Positions 1 to 6,547 of a stretch of 64,000 bases of DNA are shown here, piece by piece. Each line of letters starts with the position of its first letter. The stretch's first letter is position 1. Source of the stretch: Streptomyces venezuelae (lineage in GTDB: Bacteria > Actinomycetota > Actinomycetes > Streptomycetales > Streptomycetaceae); contig NZ_CP029190.1 of assembly GCF_008642295.1 (NCBI RefSeq), positions 1,054,001 through 1,118,000 of the forward strand, read 5' to 3'. The notes beneath the pieces were generated by a model. That model did not search any database. It was given only the letters and a program-made list of their open reading frames with translations, and was not told the DNA's origin. Both the position numbers and the translations under genes were made by a program.

Positions 1-364
1 CGGTGGCCTGCTGCAACTGCTCCGACGTGGGCCGGAACACCGCCTCCAGTTCGGCGTTCGCGGGGCCGGTCAGGCCGAAGACCGCACGGACGGAACGGAC
101 CAGCTGCTCGCGCAGCGAGGCCGGTGCGAACGAGGCGAAGACAAAGAGCAGGGGGATCGCGGTCAGGAAGCACTGCGCCGCCAGCCGGGTGGCGGAGTCG
201 AAGATGTTCACCGAGACCATCCGCGCCACGAGGCGCGTGATGACCGGGAAGCGGGATTCGGCCCGGCCCGCGTGCCGCTTCGCGGTGGCGGTCAGGTCAC
301 GGGACCGTCCCCGCCACCGGGCCAGCCGGCCCGCGGCAGGCGCCTTGGGCTGCTCCTGCTGCAA
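1..364 (-). CDS. YihY/BrkB-family membrane protein, N-terminal part (cut by window edge)
   Basis: The minus strand encodes the first 121 residues of an integral membrane protein that runs off the left edge. The segment around DSATRLAAQCFLTAIPLLF, followed by an SVRAVFGLTGPA stretch, is typical of the first membrane helix of YihY/virulence factor BrkB proteins in streptomycetes. These are polytopic inner-membrane proteins of unsettled function; the old name RNase BN is wrong for the family. I chose a TTG start at 364 because AAGGAG lies 8 nt upstream and no ATG or GTG fits. The first 45 or so residues are basic and proline-rich and probably cytoplasmic. The family is recognised with fair confidence; the start is less sure. 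Confidence 0.75.
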   Translation of the reverse strand, partial: MQQEQPKAPAAGRLARWRGRSRDLTATAKRHAGRAESRFPVITRLVARMVSVNIFDSATRLAAQCFLTAIPLLFVFASFAPASLREQLVRSVRAVFGLTGPANAELEAVFRPTSEQLQQAT

Positions 365-448
365 TGGCGCTGCTCCTTCCCTGGGACCAGGGTGGCGGAC
401 GGCCGACCGGGCGGCATCTCGGCCACCGGCGTCCCGGCGACCGGGCGC

Positions 449-488
449 GTCCGGCGGTCCGGCGGTCCGGCGGTCCGGCGGTCCGGCG
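449..488. repeat. Five perfect 8-bp tandem repeats (GTCCGGCG)
   Basis: GTCCGGCG occurs five times head to tail without a mismatch. It lies in the 260-bp divergent spacer between the BrkB-like gene and the DUF6325 gene. Nothing else in that spacer could be identified; both promoters must lie in it. Confidence 0.9.
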
Positions 489-624
489 CACGAGGTGCGG
501 TACCCCGTACCGGGTGCTGCAATGGTGAGCAGGGCCGTACGCCGCCGTCTGCGCGGCGTGACGCACCGTCGGCATCAGCCGCGGCAGCCGCGGCCCGTCC
601 CCGATGCGCTCGTGAGGAGTGGCC

Positions 625-1089
625 ATGGGCGAGGACCTGACGGAGCTGGAAGAGATGGGCCCCGTCGACTACCTGGTCGTCGAGTTCCCCGGCAACCGGA
701 TGACGGGCGAGGGTTTCCCCCTGCTCCTCGATCTGGTCGAACGCAATGTCATCCGCATCCTCGATCTGCTCTTCGTCCGCAAGGACGAGGACGGCACGGT
801 CACCGCACTCGAACTGCAGGACCTCGGGGACGAGGTGGACCTCTCCGTCTTTGCGGGTGCCTCGTCCGGGCTGCTGGACCAGGGTGACATCGATGAGGCC
901 GGCGCCGCGCTGGAGCCCAACAGCTCCGCGGGAATCCTGGTGTACGAGAACGTCTGGGCGGCACCGTTCGCCCGGGCCATGCGGCGCAGCGGTGCGCAGC
1001 TGGTGGCCAACGGACGCATTCCCGTCCAGGCGCTGCTGGCCTCGCTGGACGCCGTGGAGGGCACGACCCCGGGTGGTCGGGCCGCCTGA
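625..1089 (+). CDS. DUF6325 family protein
   Basis: A 154-residue acidic soluble protein that opens MGEDLTELEEMGPVDYLVVEF. The GPVDYLVVEFPGN opening, the LVERNVIRILDL segment and the WAAPFARAMRRSGAQLVA segment are hallmarks of actinobacterial DUF6325 proteins. Their biochemical role is unknown. The ATG at 625 was chosen because GAGGAG sits about 8 nt upstream; an in-frame GTG at 619 overlaps that ribosome-binding site. It is the first of four co-directional genes (DUF6325, SHOCT, DUF7144, membrane protein) with short gaps, probably one transcription unit. In actinomycetes DUF6325 and SHOCT genes are often adjacent, which suggests an envelope or stress role, but this is inference. Confidence 0.85.
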   Translation: MGEDLTELEEMGPVDYLVVEFPGNRMTGEGFPLLLDLVERNVIRILDLLFVRKDEDGTVTALELQDLGDEVDLSVFAGASSGLLDQGDIDEAGAALEPNSSAGILVYENVWAAPFARAMRRSGAQLVANGRIPVQALLASLDAVEGTTPGGRAA

Positions 1090-1129
1090 TTCCGGGCTCC
1101 GCCCGCACACCCCTTGGGAGTTGATTGAC

Positions 1130-1417
1130 ATGGGACTTCTCCGTGGCGTCGCCCGCACCGCTGCGGTGGCCGGAACGGCCACCGCCGTGTCCAACCGGGT
1201 ATCGCGGCGGCAGGCGGGCCGCTGGGCCCAGCAGGAGGAGCAGCAGCAGGTGCAGCAACAGCAGCAGTACGCCCCTCCGCCGGCCGCGCCCCCTCCCCCG
1301 CCCGCCGACGACATGACCGTCAAGATGGACCAGCTCAAGCAGCTGGGGGACCTGAAGGCCCAAGGCGTGCTGACCGAGGAGGAGTTCGAGGCCCAGAAGC
1401 GCAAGATCCTCGGCTGA
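1130..1417 (+). CDS. SHOCT-domain small protein
   Basis: A 95-residue protein with three visible parts: a basic N-terminus (MGLLRGVARTAAVAGTATAV), a Gln- and Pro-rich linker at about residues 38-63, and a C-terminal SHOCT domain (MDQLKQLGDLKAQGVLTEEE followed by FEAQKRKILG). SHOCT is a short helical domain that occurs at protein termini and is thought to mediate oligomerisation. The N-terminal 20 residues could contact the membrane but are too short and polar for a confident helix. GGGAG lies 10 nt before the ATG. The gene sits 40 nt after DUF6325 and 19 nt before DUF7144, consistent with one operon. Confidence 0.85.
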   Translation: MGLLRGVARTAAVAGTATAVSNRVSRRQAGRWAQQEEQQQVQQQQQYAPPPAAPPPPPADDMTVKMDQLKQLGDLKAQGVLTEEEFEAQKRKILG

Positions 1418-1436
1418 TCCCCGGAAGGAGCCTGTC

Positions 1437-1874
1437 ATGAGCAGCAACGTGGGCGCAGCCCACCCCGGTGCCGGTGGGAAGAGCACGGCGAACGCAGGCG
1501 GCATGGGCAGCGGCTGGCTGCTGTTCGCGGGCGCCATGATGATCATCGGTGGCTGTATGGGCATCGTCGAGGGCATCGCCGCCCTCGTCAACGACGAGGT
1601 GTTCATCTACACCCGCAACTACATCTACGCCTTCGACCTCACCGGCTGGGGCTGGATCCACGTGATCCTGGGCGCCTTCGTCGTCTGTGCCGGCGCGGCG
1701 GTGCTCCAGGGGGCCAGGTGGGCCAGGATCACCGGTGTGGTGCTGGCCTCGCTGGTCATGATCGTGAACTTTATGTGGCTGCCGTACGCGCCGTTCTGGG
1801 CGCTGGTGCTGATCGCCCTCGACGTGATCATCATCTGGGCCCTGTGCAAGGCTCCCCACCCCGAGGAGCTCTGA
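1437..1874 (+). CDS. DUF7144-type four-helix membrane protein
   Basis: A 145-residue membrane protein. After a Gly/Ala-rich 22-residue leader come four hydrophobic segments (about 23-47, 66-87, 94-112 and 116-135) and a short polar tail. The GWGWIHVILGAFVVCAGAAV and ITGVVLASLVMIVNFMWLPY segments are characteristic of the actinobacterial DUF7144 membrane family, which has no assigned function. A strong GGAAGGAG lies 5 nt before the ATG. The fourth segment contains conserved-looking aromatic positions. Its place in the DUF6325/SHOCT operon suggests an envelope-associated unit. Confidence 0.8.
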   Translation: MSSNVGAAHPGAGGKSTANAGGMGSGWLLFAGAMMIIGGCMGIVEGIAALVNDEVFIYTRNYIYAFDLTGWGWIHVILGAFVVCAGAAVLQGARWARITGVVLASLVMIVNFMWLPYAPFWALVLIALDVIIIWALCKAPHPEEL

Positions 1875-1880
1875 CCCGCC

Positions 1881-3284
1881 ATGACGGGTGAAGGCGGCGC
1901 AGGCGCAGTGGGCCCCGGTCCGGATCCCGCCCGTACGCCGGGCGGCGCGGGCGGCGCGGGTGACGAGCACTCCGAACTCGTGGAGCTCCGCGCCCGGGTC
2001 GCAGCGCTGGAGACCGGCAGGAAGACCCGCGAGCACCACCGGTGGCGTGCCTTCTTCGCGACGGTGCTCATCGTCCTGGGGTGCTTGCTCGCCCCGCTCG
2101 CCGCGGTGGCGGCCTGGGCCTCCAGCCAGATCGGCGACACGGACCGGTACGTGCAGACGGTCGCCCCGCTCGCCTCCGACCCGGACGTCCAGGCCGCCGC
2201 GGCCAGCCGGGTCACCAACGCGGTGATGGAGCACATCGACGTCCAGACCCTGCTGGAGGGCGTGGCACCCGACGACCGTCCGCTCCTGGACAAGGCGCTC
2301 GGCAAGCTGGGCGACTCGCTGGAGAACGCCGTCCGCAGCTTTGTGCAAGAGAAGACGCAGGACATCATCGCCTCCGACACCTTCGAGCGGATCTGGACCG
2401 AGGCCAACCGGCGCATCCACACCACGGTGGTCAAGGCCCTCACGGGCAGCGGCGACGGCGCAGTGGAGATCAAGAACGACTCGGTGACCGTCGACCTGGC
2501 CCCGGTGATCGAGGAGGTCAAGCAGCGGCTCGTCGACGAGGGCATGACGGTGGCCGGGAAGATTCCCGAGGTGCACACCGACTTCACGGTCGTGCGGTCG
2601 GACGACATCGGCAAGGTGAAGACCGGATTCCGGCTGCTCCAGATCACCGGCAACTGGCTGCCGGTGCTCTCGGTGCTGCTGGTCGCCGGCGGAGTGCTGC
2701 TGTCCCGCCACCGCCGCCGCGTCCTGGTGGTGGCGGCCCTCGCCTTCGCCTTCGCGGTGCTCATGCTCGGCGCGGCCCTGACCGTCTTCCGGGTGGTCTA
2801 CCTGAACGCGCTGCCGGACACCGTCTCGCAGCCCGCGGCCGGGAGCGTGTACGACGCGTTGACGCGCTACCTGCGCACGACGGTCCGGATGACCGTGGTG
2901 CTCGGTGTGGTGATCGCCCTGGCCGCCTGGCTGACCGGCCCCGGCCGCTGGGCGACGCTCGTCCGCCGGCTGTGGTACTCGGGCATCGGCGCGGTCCGCC
3001 ACACGGCCGACCACGCGGGCCTGCGCACCGGACCGGTGGGCCCGTTCGTCCGGCGCCACCGCAGCTGGATCATCTGGATCCTGGTGGCCGCGGCCGTGCT
3101 GACCGTCATTCTGTGGAGCTACCCGACCGGATGGGTCATCTTCGGCATCGCGCTCGTCCTGCTCTTCGCGCTGGCCGTGATGGATTTCCTCGCCTGGAGT
3201 GGGGAGGAGGACCAGAGCACGGCGGAACCGGATACCGCGGGCGCACCGCCGGCAGCACCGCCGCCACCGCCACCGCCCCGGTGA
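1881..3284 (+). CDS. Multi-pass membrane protein with large external domain, function unknown
   Basis: A 467-residue protein. Residues 1-55 are Gly-rich followed by a short coiled coil (ELVELRARVAALETGRK). One membrane helix (about 57-80) precedes a soluble domain of about 170 residues with alternating charge, presumably outside the cell (SSQIGDTDRYVQTVAPLASD and onward). Five further hydrophobic segments follow, then a Pro-rich C-terminus ending in PPPPPPPR. This architecture is common in streptomycete hypothetical integral membrane proteins; I know of no assigned function. It starts 6 nt after the DUF7144 stop and is the last gene of the probable operon. It converges on the EspR-like regulator only 13 nt away. 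Confidence 0.8.
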   Translation: MTGEGGAGAVGPGPDPARTPGGAGGAGDEHSELVELRARVAALETGRKTREHHRWRAFFATVLIVLGCLLAPLAAVAAWASSQIGDTDRYVQTVAPLASDPDVQAAAASRVTNAVMEHIDVQTLLEGVAPDDRPLLDKALGKLGDSLENAVRSFVQEKTQDIIASDTFERIWTEANRRIHTTVVKALTGSGDGAVEIKNDSVTVDLAPVIEEVKQRLVDEGMTVAGKIPEVHTDFTVVRSDDIGKVKTGFRLLQITGNWLPVLSVLLVAGGVLLSRHRRRVLVVAALAFAFAVLMLGAALTVFRVVYLNALPDTVSQPAAGSVYDALTRYLRTTVRMTVVLGVVIALAAWLTGPGRWATLVRRLWYSGIGAVRHTADHAGLRTGPVGPFVRRHRSWIIWILVAAAVLTVILWSYPTGWVIFGIALVLLFALAVMDFLAWSGEEDQSTAEPDTAGAPPAAPPPPPPPR

Positions 3285-3297
3285 CCGCGGCGCCTGC

Positions 3298-3786
3298 TCA
3301 TCCGACCCCGGGGCCGGAGGGGTCGGAGGGATCCGAGGGATCGGTGACCGGCGGCAGGCCCTGCATCTGCCGGTACTGGTCCATGATGGCCGTGATGGCC
3401 TGGAGGTTCTCCTTCTTCATCCCGGCCGCCCGCATGGCCACGGCGCGGACCCCGGACTGCCGCAGCGCCTCGATGGCCGCCACCTGGCTGAGCACCGACT
3501 CGGCGACCTTGTCGTCGAAGAAGTAGGCGACCGAAACGCCGAAGAACCGCGCCAGGGCGGCCAGCAGATCGGGGGAGGGGTTGGAGCGCTTGCCCGTCCG
3601 CAGCTGCGACAGGTACACGCCTCCGACCTTGAGCTCCGGATTGGCCCGCTTGAGCTCCTCCGCCACCTCGGCATTGGTCCAGTGCCGGCCCTTGGGACGA
3701 ACCGTCTTGAACAGGTCGTCCAGGCGTACCGCGAGCACGGGCCGGTCGTCGGCCCCGTTGTCCGTCTCGGTCTCGGTCTCCGTCAT
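3298..3786 (-). CDS. EspR-like XRE-family transcriptional regulator
   Basis: A 162-residue DNA-binding protein. The core (LDDLFKTV, TNAEVAEELKR, YLSQLRTGKRSNPSPDLLAA, LARFFGVSVAYFFDD) matches the order and wording of mycobacterial EspR, a nucleoid-associated regulator of ESX-1 secretion. The extended helix-turn-helix covers about residues 15-90. The C-terminal half (LRQSGVRAVAMRAAGM and following) corresponds to the EspR dimerisation helices. The tail holds a DPS triplet repeat. The ATG at 3786 has GGGAGG just upstream and gives MTETETETD; an upstream in-frame start would add ten residues but overlaps that site. A MAB_1171c-type gene lies behind it, a pairing common in streptomycetes; the ImmA/IrrE peptidase sometimes found between them is absent here. 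Confidence 0.8.
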   Translation of the reverse strand: MTETETETDNGADDRPVLAVRLDDLFKTVRPKGRHWTNAEVAEELKRANPELKVGGVYLSQLRTGKRSNPSPDLLAALARFFGVSVAYFFDDKVAESVLSQVAAIEALRQSGVRAVAMRAAGMKKENLQAITAIMDQYRQMQGLPPVTDPSDPSDPSGPGVG

Positions 3787-3858
3787 GGTGAAGCTTCCTC
3801 CCCTAGCCCTCCCCAATTTAACCCTTGGCTATGGAGGAGTTTCACAGATTAGCCTCCA

Positions 3859-3886
3859 GTTGACAATCGAGCCGGACTCCGTCAAC
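3859..3886. promoter_or_regulatory. Inverted repeat GTTGAC-N16-GTCAAC upstream of the EspR-like gene
   Basis: A perfect 6-bp inverted repeat with a 16-nt spacer lies about 75 nt upstream of the EspR-like start, in an AT-richer stretch of the 315-bp intergenic region. It could be an operator for autoregulation, or a pair of TTGAC -35 boxes on opposite strands. No clear -10 box was found at the right distance. Function is inferred from position only. Confidence 0.35.
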
Positions 3887-4014
3887 GTTGGGTCTCGCCG
3901 ATAGCTGCCAGCTAACTTGTCGCACGGGGGTCGCCAAGTGGGTTGCCGGTGGCATCGGCACCGTGGGGGCTGGAAGGCCAGGACGGGAGCCACCCGTCCG
4001 GCCCGACAGACAAG

Positions 4015-4056
4015 CGGGGGGAACGGGGGAACACGGGGGAAACGGGGGAAACGGGA
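4015..4056. repeat. G-rich short repeats (ACGGGGGA-like units)
   Basis: Four or five near-identical units of the form ACGGGGGA or CGGGGGAA are spaced 9-10 nt apart. They form a strongly purine-biased strand between the EspR-like promoter region and the terminator of the next gene. The one-turn periodicity could suit cooperative protein binding or a G-rich secondary structure. Confidence 0.7.
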
Positions 4057-4060
4057 GATG

Positions 4061-4096
4061 CCCGCCCGGTTTGACGGGGGATGCAAACCGGGCGGG
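4061..4096 (-). terminator. Intrinsic terminator of the MAB_1171c-type gene
   Basis: CCCGCCCGGTTTG and its exact reverse complement (13 bp each) are separated by 10 nt. The hairpin begins 5 nt beyond the stop codon of the minus-strand MAB_1171c-type gene. No U-tract follows, as is usual for streptomycete terminators. Confidence 0.85.
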
Positions 4097-4101
4097 AGCT
4101 C

Positions 4102-5292
4102 TCAACTCGCCTTGCCGAGCTTACTGTAGGCAGCAGCGACCTTGGTGAGCCAGGCGACCTCGGCGGTGAAATTACTGGTGTCGCGGTCGTCGAACGCGCC
4201 GGCGTCCTTGTTGTCCGGCGGGATGATGCCCGTCCGCTTGGCCTGGAGGGCCTGCCTGATCTGCGCCGCTTCGGCGAAGGCCTGCCGAACCTCCGTACCC
4301 GCAGCACCCGCCTCGGCACCCGCCTCGCCGGCCGGCCCGCCGGTGCCGGCGTGGCCGGTGCGCTCGATGTACGGGCGCAGGTCCCGCCATCCGTCACGTA
4401 TCTCCACCACCCGCCGGTGCAGCCGGTAGTCCAGGTCGGACACCGAAGCGGACACCGAAGCCCCCGGCGGCTCCAGAGCGATGTCCGGGGAGGCCTCGTA
4501 CAGGTCCCGCCAGAGCGGATACAGCGCCCGGTACGACCGGTAGGTACGCGCCCACTCCAGGAGCCGGGCCGCCGAGGTGCCCCAGGAGGACATGGTCAGG
4601 CTGACCGAGACGGCGACGATGCCCAGGGCGTTGAGGACGGACGCGGCGGCCTCCTTCCACGGCCCGGTCTCGAACCCGGCCGCGATGGTCAGCACGTTGA
4701 TGGTCCTGACCAGGGAGTAGAGGAGCAGGATGCCCGCCGCGACGGACAGCACGTGCAGGGCCTGGCGCACCGAGGCGTTGTCGCTCATCCGCGCGTACGG
4801 GCCGCACTGGCGGAAGATCGTGATGCACGGAACCGCCTGGGAGGCGATGAACGCCAGGAGGTAGACGAGGAGCAGCGGATCGCCGCTGCCGTCGAAGTCC
4901 AGCGCGGCCCGGTCCGGACCGTCGGCAAGGAAGAAGAGGACCGTCAGGAGGACGGTCAGCAGGATGCCGGTGATCACCCAGAAACGCGTCTGGCGCACCG
5001 CCTCCTCACCCTCGGCCGCCCAGTGCAGCAGGATGATCTGCGCGCTGATACAGAAGGCCACCGCCGCCAGGTGCATCAGCAGGATGGCCAGGTTGCCGAT
5101 CCCGAGGAGGCAATGGCTCTCCATGGCGACGGCGCCCATGGTGAAGGTGAGGCACTGGAAGAACAGCGTCGTGATCAGCGTGCGATAGGCACTGTCACGC
5201 CAGCTGCGCCGCCCTTGGCACAGCCGGTAGAAGAGCGCTGCGTACGACGCGAGCGCCGCAATGATGAAGCAGAGGGTTCTGGTGGTGTTCAC
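4102..5292 (-). CDS. MAB_1171c-family putative transporter
   Basis: A 396-residue membrane protein with seven hydrophobic segments in the first 235 residues, followed by a soluble C-terminal domain of about 150 residues. Segments such as NTTRTLCFIIAALASYAALF and WRDSAYRTLITTLFFQCLTF are typical of the MAB_1171c putative transporter family; the substrate is unknown. A GTG start at 5292 is used, with AGGA 4 nt before it. The cytoplasmic tail is Ala/Gly-rich around residues 320-350. The EspR-like regulator downstream on the same strand often accompanies this family, suggesting a linked regulatory function. The transcript ends at the strong hairpin at 4061-4096. Confidence 0.8.
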   Translation of the reverse strand: MNTTRTLCFIIAALASYAALFYRLCQGRRSWRDSAYRTLITTLFFQCLTFTMGAVAMESHCLLGIGNLAILLMHLAAVAFCISAQIILLHWAAEGEEAVRQTRFWVITGILLTVLLTVLFFLADGPDRAALDFDGSGDPLLLVYLLAFIASQAVPCITIFRQCGPYARMSDNASVRQALHVLSVAAGILLLYSLVRTINVLTIAAGFETGPWKEAAASVLNALGIVAVSVSLTMSSWGTSAARLLEWARTYRSYRALYPLWRDLYEASPDIALEPPGASVSASVSDLDYRLHRRVVEIRDGWRDLRPYIERTGHAGTGGPAGEAGAEAGAAGTEVRQAFAEAAQIRQALQAKRTGIIPPDNKDAGAFDDRDTSNFTAEVAWLTKVAAAYSKLGKAS

Positions 5293-5408
5293 GTCCTGGT
5301 TTTCTGCAGGTGCCGGTGGGGGGCGGCGGTTTGTTCAGCCGAACCGTACCCGCAGGCGGAACCGGCCGTGACCGCAGCCTCCCGACCCGCCCCCCGACCC
5401 GCGGCCGG

Positions 5409-6062
5409 TCACGGCGGGCCGGACGGTGGGGCGCAGGAGGCGACCGCGCGCAGGGTGACGGCGGTCGACAGGTCGATGTCCGCCGCGCCCGCCTCCGTCT
5501 TGAGTACGAGCCGCCCGCCGGCCATCCGCAGCGGCTCCCCGCAGAAACTGCCCGCGGGGGTGGTGACGGCGATCAGCGGGCCGTCCTTCGCCGGCCCGTA
5601 CCAGGTCAGCGCCACGGCCGCGATCAGCAGCGCGGCGCAGCCCAGGGTGGCGAGCACACCGCGGGTCAGGGCCCTTGCGGCCCGCAGCGCCTCCGCGTGC
5701 CCGGCGGTGACCGGCCCGGCGGGCAGCGTCCCCGGTGCGGGTTCGGGCAGGGCCGAGGCGGCCGGCCGGCCGTGGGCGGCGCGCAGCAGCAGCACCGCGC
5801 CGCCCACCCCGCACAGCACCGCGCACAGCAGCAGCGCGCCGACCGTCGCACCGTACGGCGCTGCCAGCGCCCCCACGTCCGTACGCCCCTTGATCAGGCC
5901 GAACCCGAGCAGTCCGGCCAGCAGCGCACCGAGTCCGTTGCGCCAGGCCAGCGCCGACTCCCGGACCCGGGGCAGTTCCTCGTGCAGCAGCCGACGGCCG
6001 CCGCGGGCCGCCATCCGGTCGGCCGGCTTCCCCGCCGGCCCGGGGCGGGCCCGCCAGGTCAT
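5409..6062 (-). CDS. Three-helix membrane protein, unknown
   Basis: A 217-residue protein with a basic N-terminus, hydrophobic segments at about 43-58, 68-94 and 134-155, and a C-terminal extracytoplasmic-looking domain of about 60 residues with two cysteines (SFCGEP and AVASC) that could form a disulphide. I do not recognise a family. The ATG at 6062 overlaps the stop of the upstream minus-strand gene by 4 nt, so the two are almost certainly cotranscribed and translationally coupled. The 116 nt downstream to the MAB_1171c-type gene hold nothing I can identify. Confidence 0.65.
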   Translation of the reverse strand: MTWRARPGPAGKPADRMAARGGRRLLHEELPRVRESALAWRNGLGALLAGLLGFGLIKGRTDVGALAAPYGATVGALLLCAVLCGVGGAVLLLRAAHGRPAASALPEPAPGTLPAGPVTAGHAEALRAARALTRGVLATLGCAALLIAAVALTWYGPAKDGPLIAVTTPAGSFCGEPLRMAGGRLVLKTEAGAADIDLSTAVTLRAVASCAPPSGPP

Positions 6063-6364
6063 CGCACCGCCCTCTCCAGCAGGACGTTCCAGTACGCGCC
6101 GCAGCCCTCCTCGTCGGCGGGGCGCCCCGCGTGCTCGGTCTCGCACACGCACAGGACCGGCACCGTGACGGTGTACCCGGACCGGCCGCCGAGGGGCCGG
6201 TGGCGGTAGACGCGGCGGGTGTAGGTGAAGTCGAAGGGGCAGGCGCAGCGCGGGCAGGCGCCGCTGAGCACGGCTCCGTCCGGGGTGCCCGTCACCCTCA
6301 GTCCGGCGGTGTACGAGGCGGCGTAGGACGCGGCGGTGACTTCGAGGTAGGGGAGCACGGTCAA
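6059..6364 (-). CDS. Small Cys-rich (zinc-ribbon-like) hypothetical protein
   Basis: A 101-residue protein with a CPRCAC motif (Cys 37, 40, 42), a CVCE motif (Cys 72, 74) and a single Cys 88, an arrangement suggestive of a small zinc-binding fold. A TTG start at 6364 is preferred because AGGAAGG lies 9 nt upstream; a GTG at 6358 is the alternative. It overlaps the next gene by 4 nt (ATGA) and is divergent from the CHAT-protein gene across a 183-bp spacer, where both promoters must lie. No function can be assigned. Whether it belongs to the CHAT system is open. Confidence 0.6.
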   Translation of the reverse strand: MTVLPYLEVTAASYAASYTAGLRVTGTPDGAVLSGACPRCACPFDFTYTRRVYRHRPLGGRSGYTVTVPVLCVCETEHAGRPADEEGCGAYWNVLLERAVR

Positions 6365-6547
6365 GGGCTGCCGCCTTCCTGGGCGAGGGGTTCCCTCGAT
6401 GCTGCCACGCGGACCGCCGGCCGATGCGGCCGTCCCGGGGCGCTCTCCGGTCGTTTCCCGGGCGGGTTCCGCAGGTCCGCGCAACTGCCCCCCGCACCCC
6501 GGGCGAGCGGGCCATGATGGTCTGGATCTGCTTGCCTGGGAGGGGTG

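Noticed and set aside
1335..3059. Long minus-strand ORF opposite the membrane-protein operon
   Set aside because: Its translation is His/Gly/Val-rich shadow of the real plus-strand genes, typical of high-GC DNA.
4015..4060. Polypurine stretch as an origin or CRISPR leader
   Set aside because: No repeat-spacer pattern, no DnaA boxes and no cas genes nearby.
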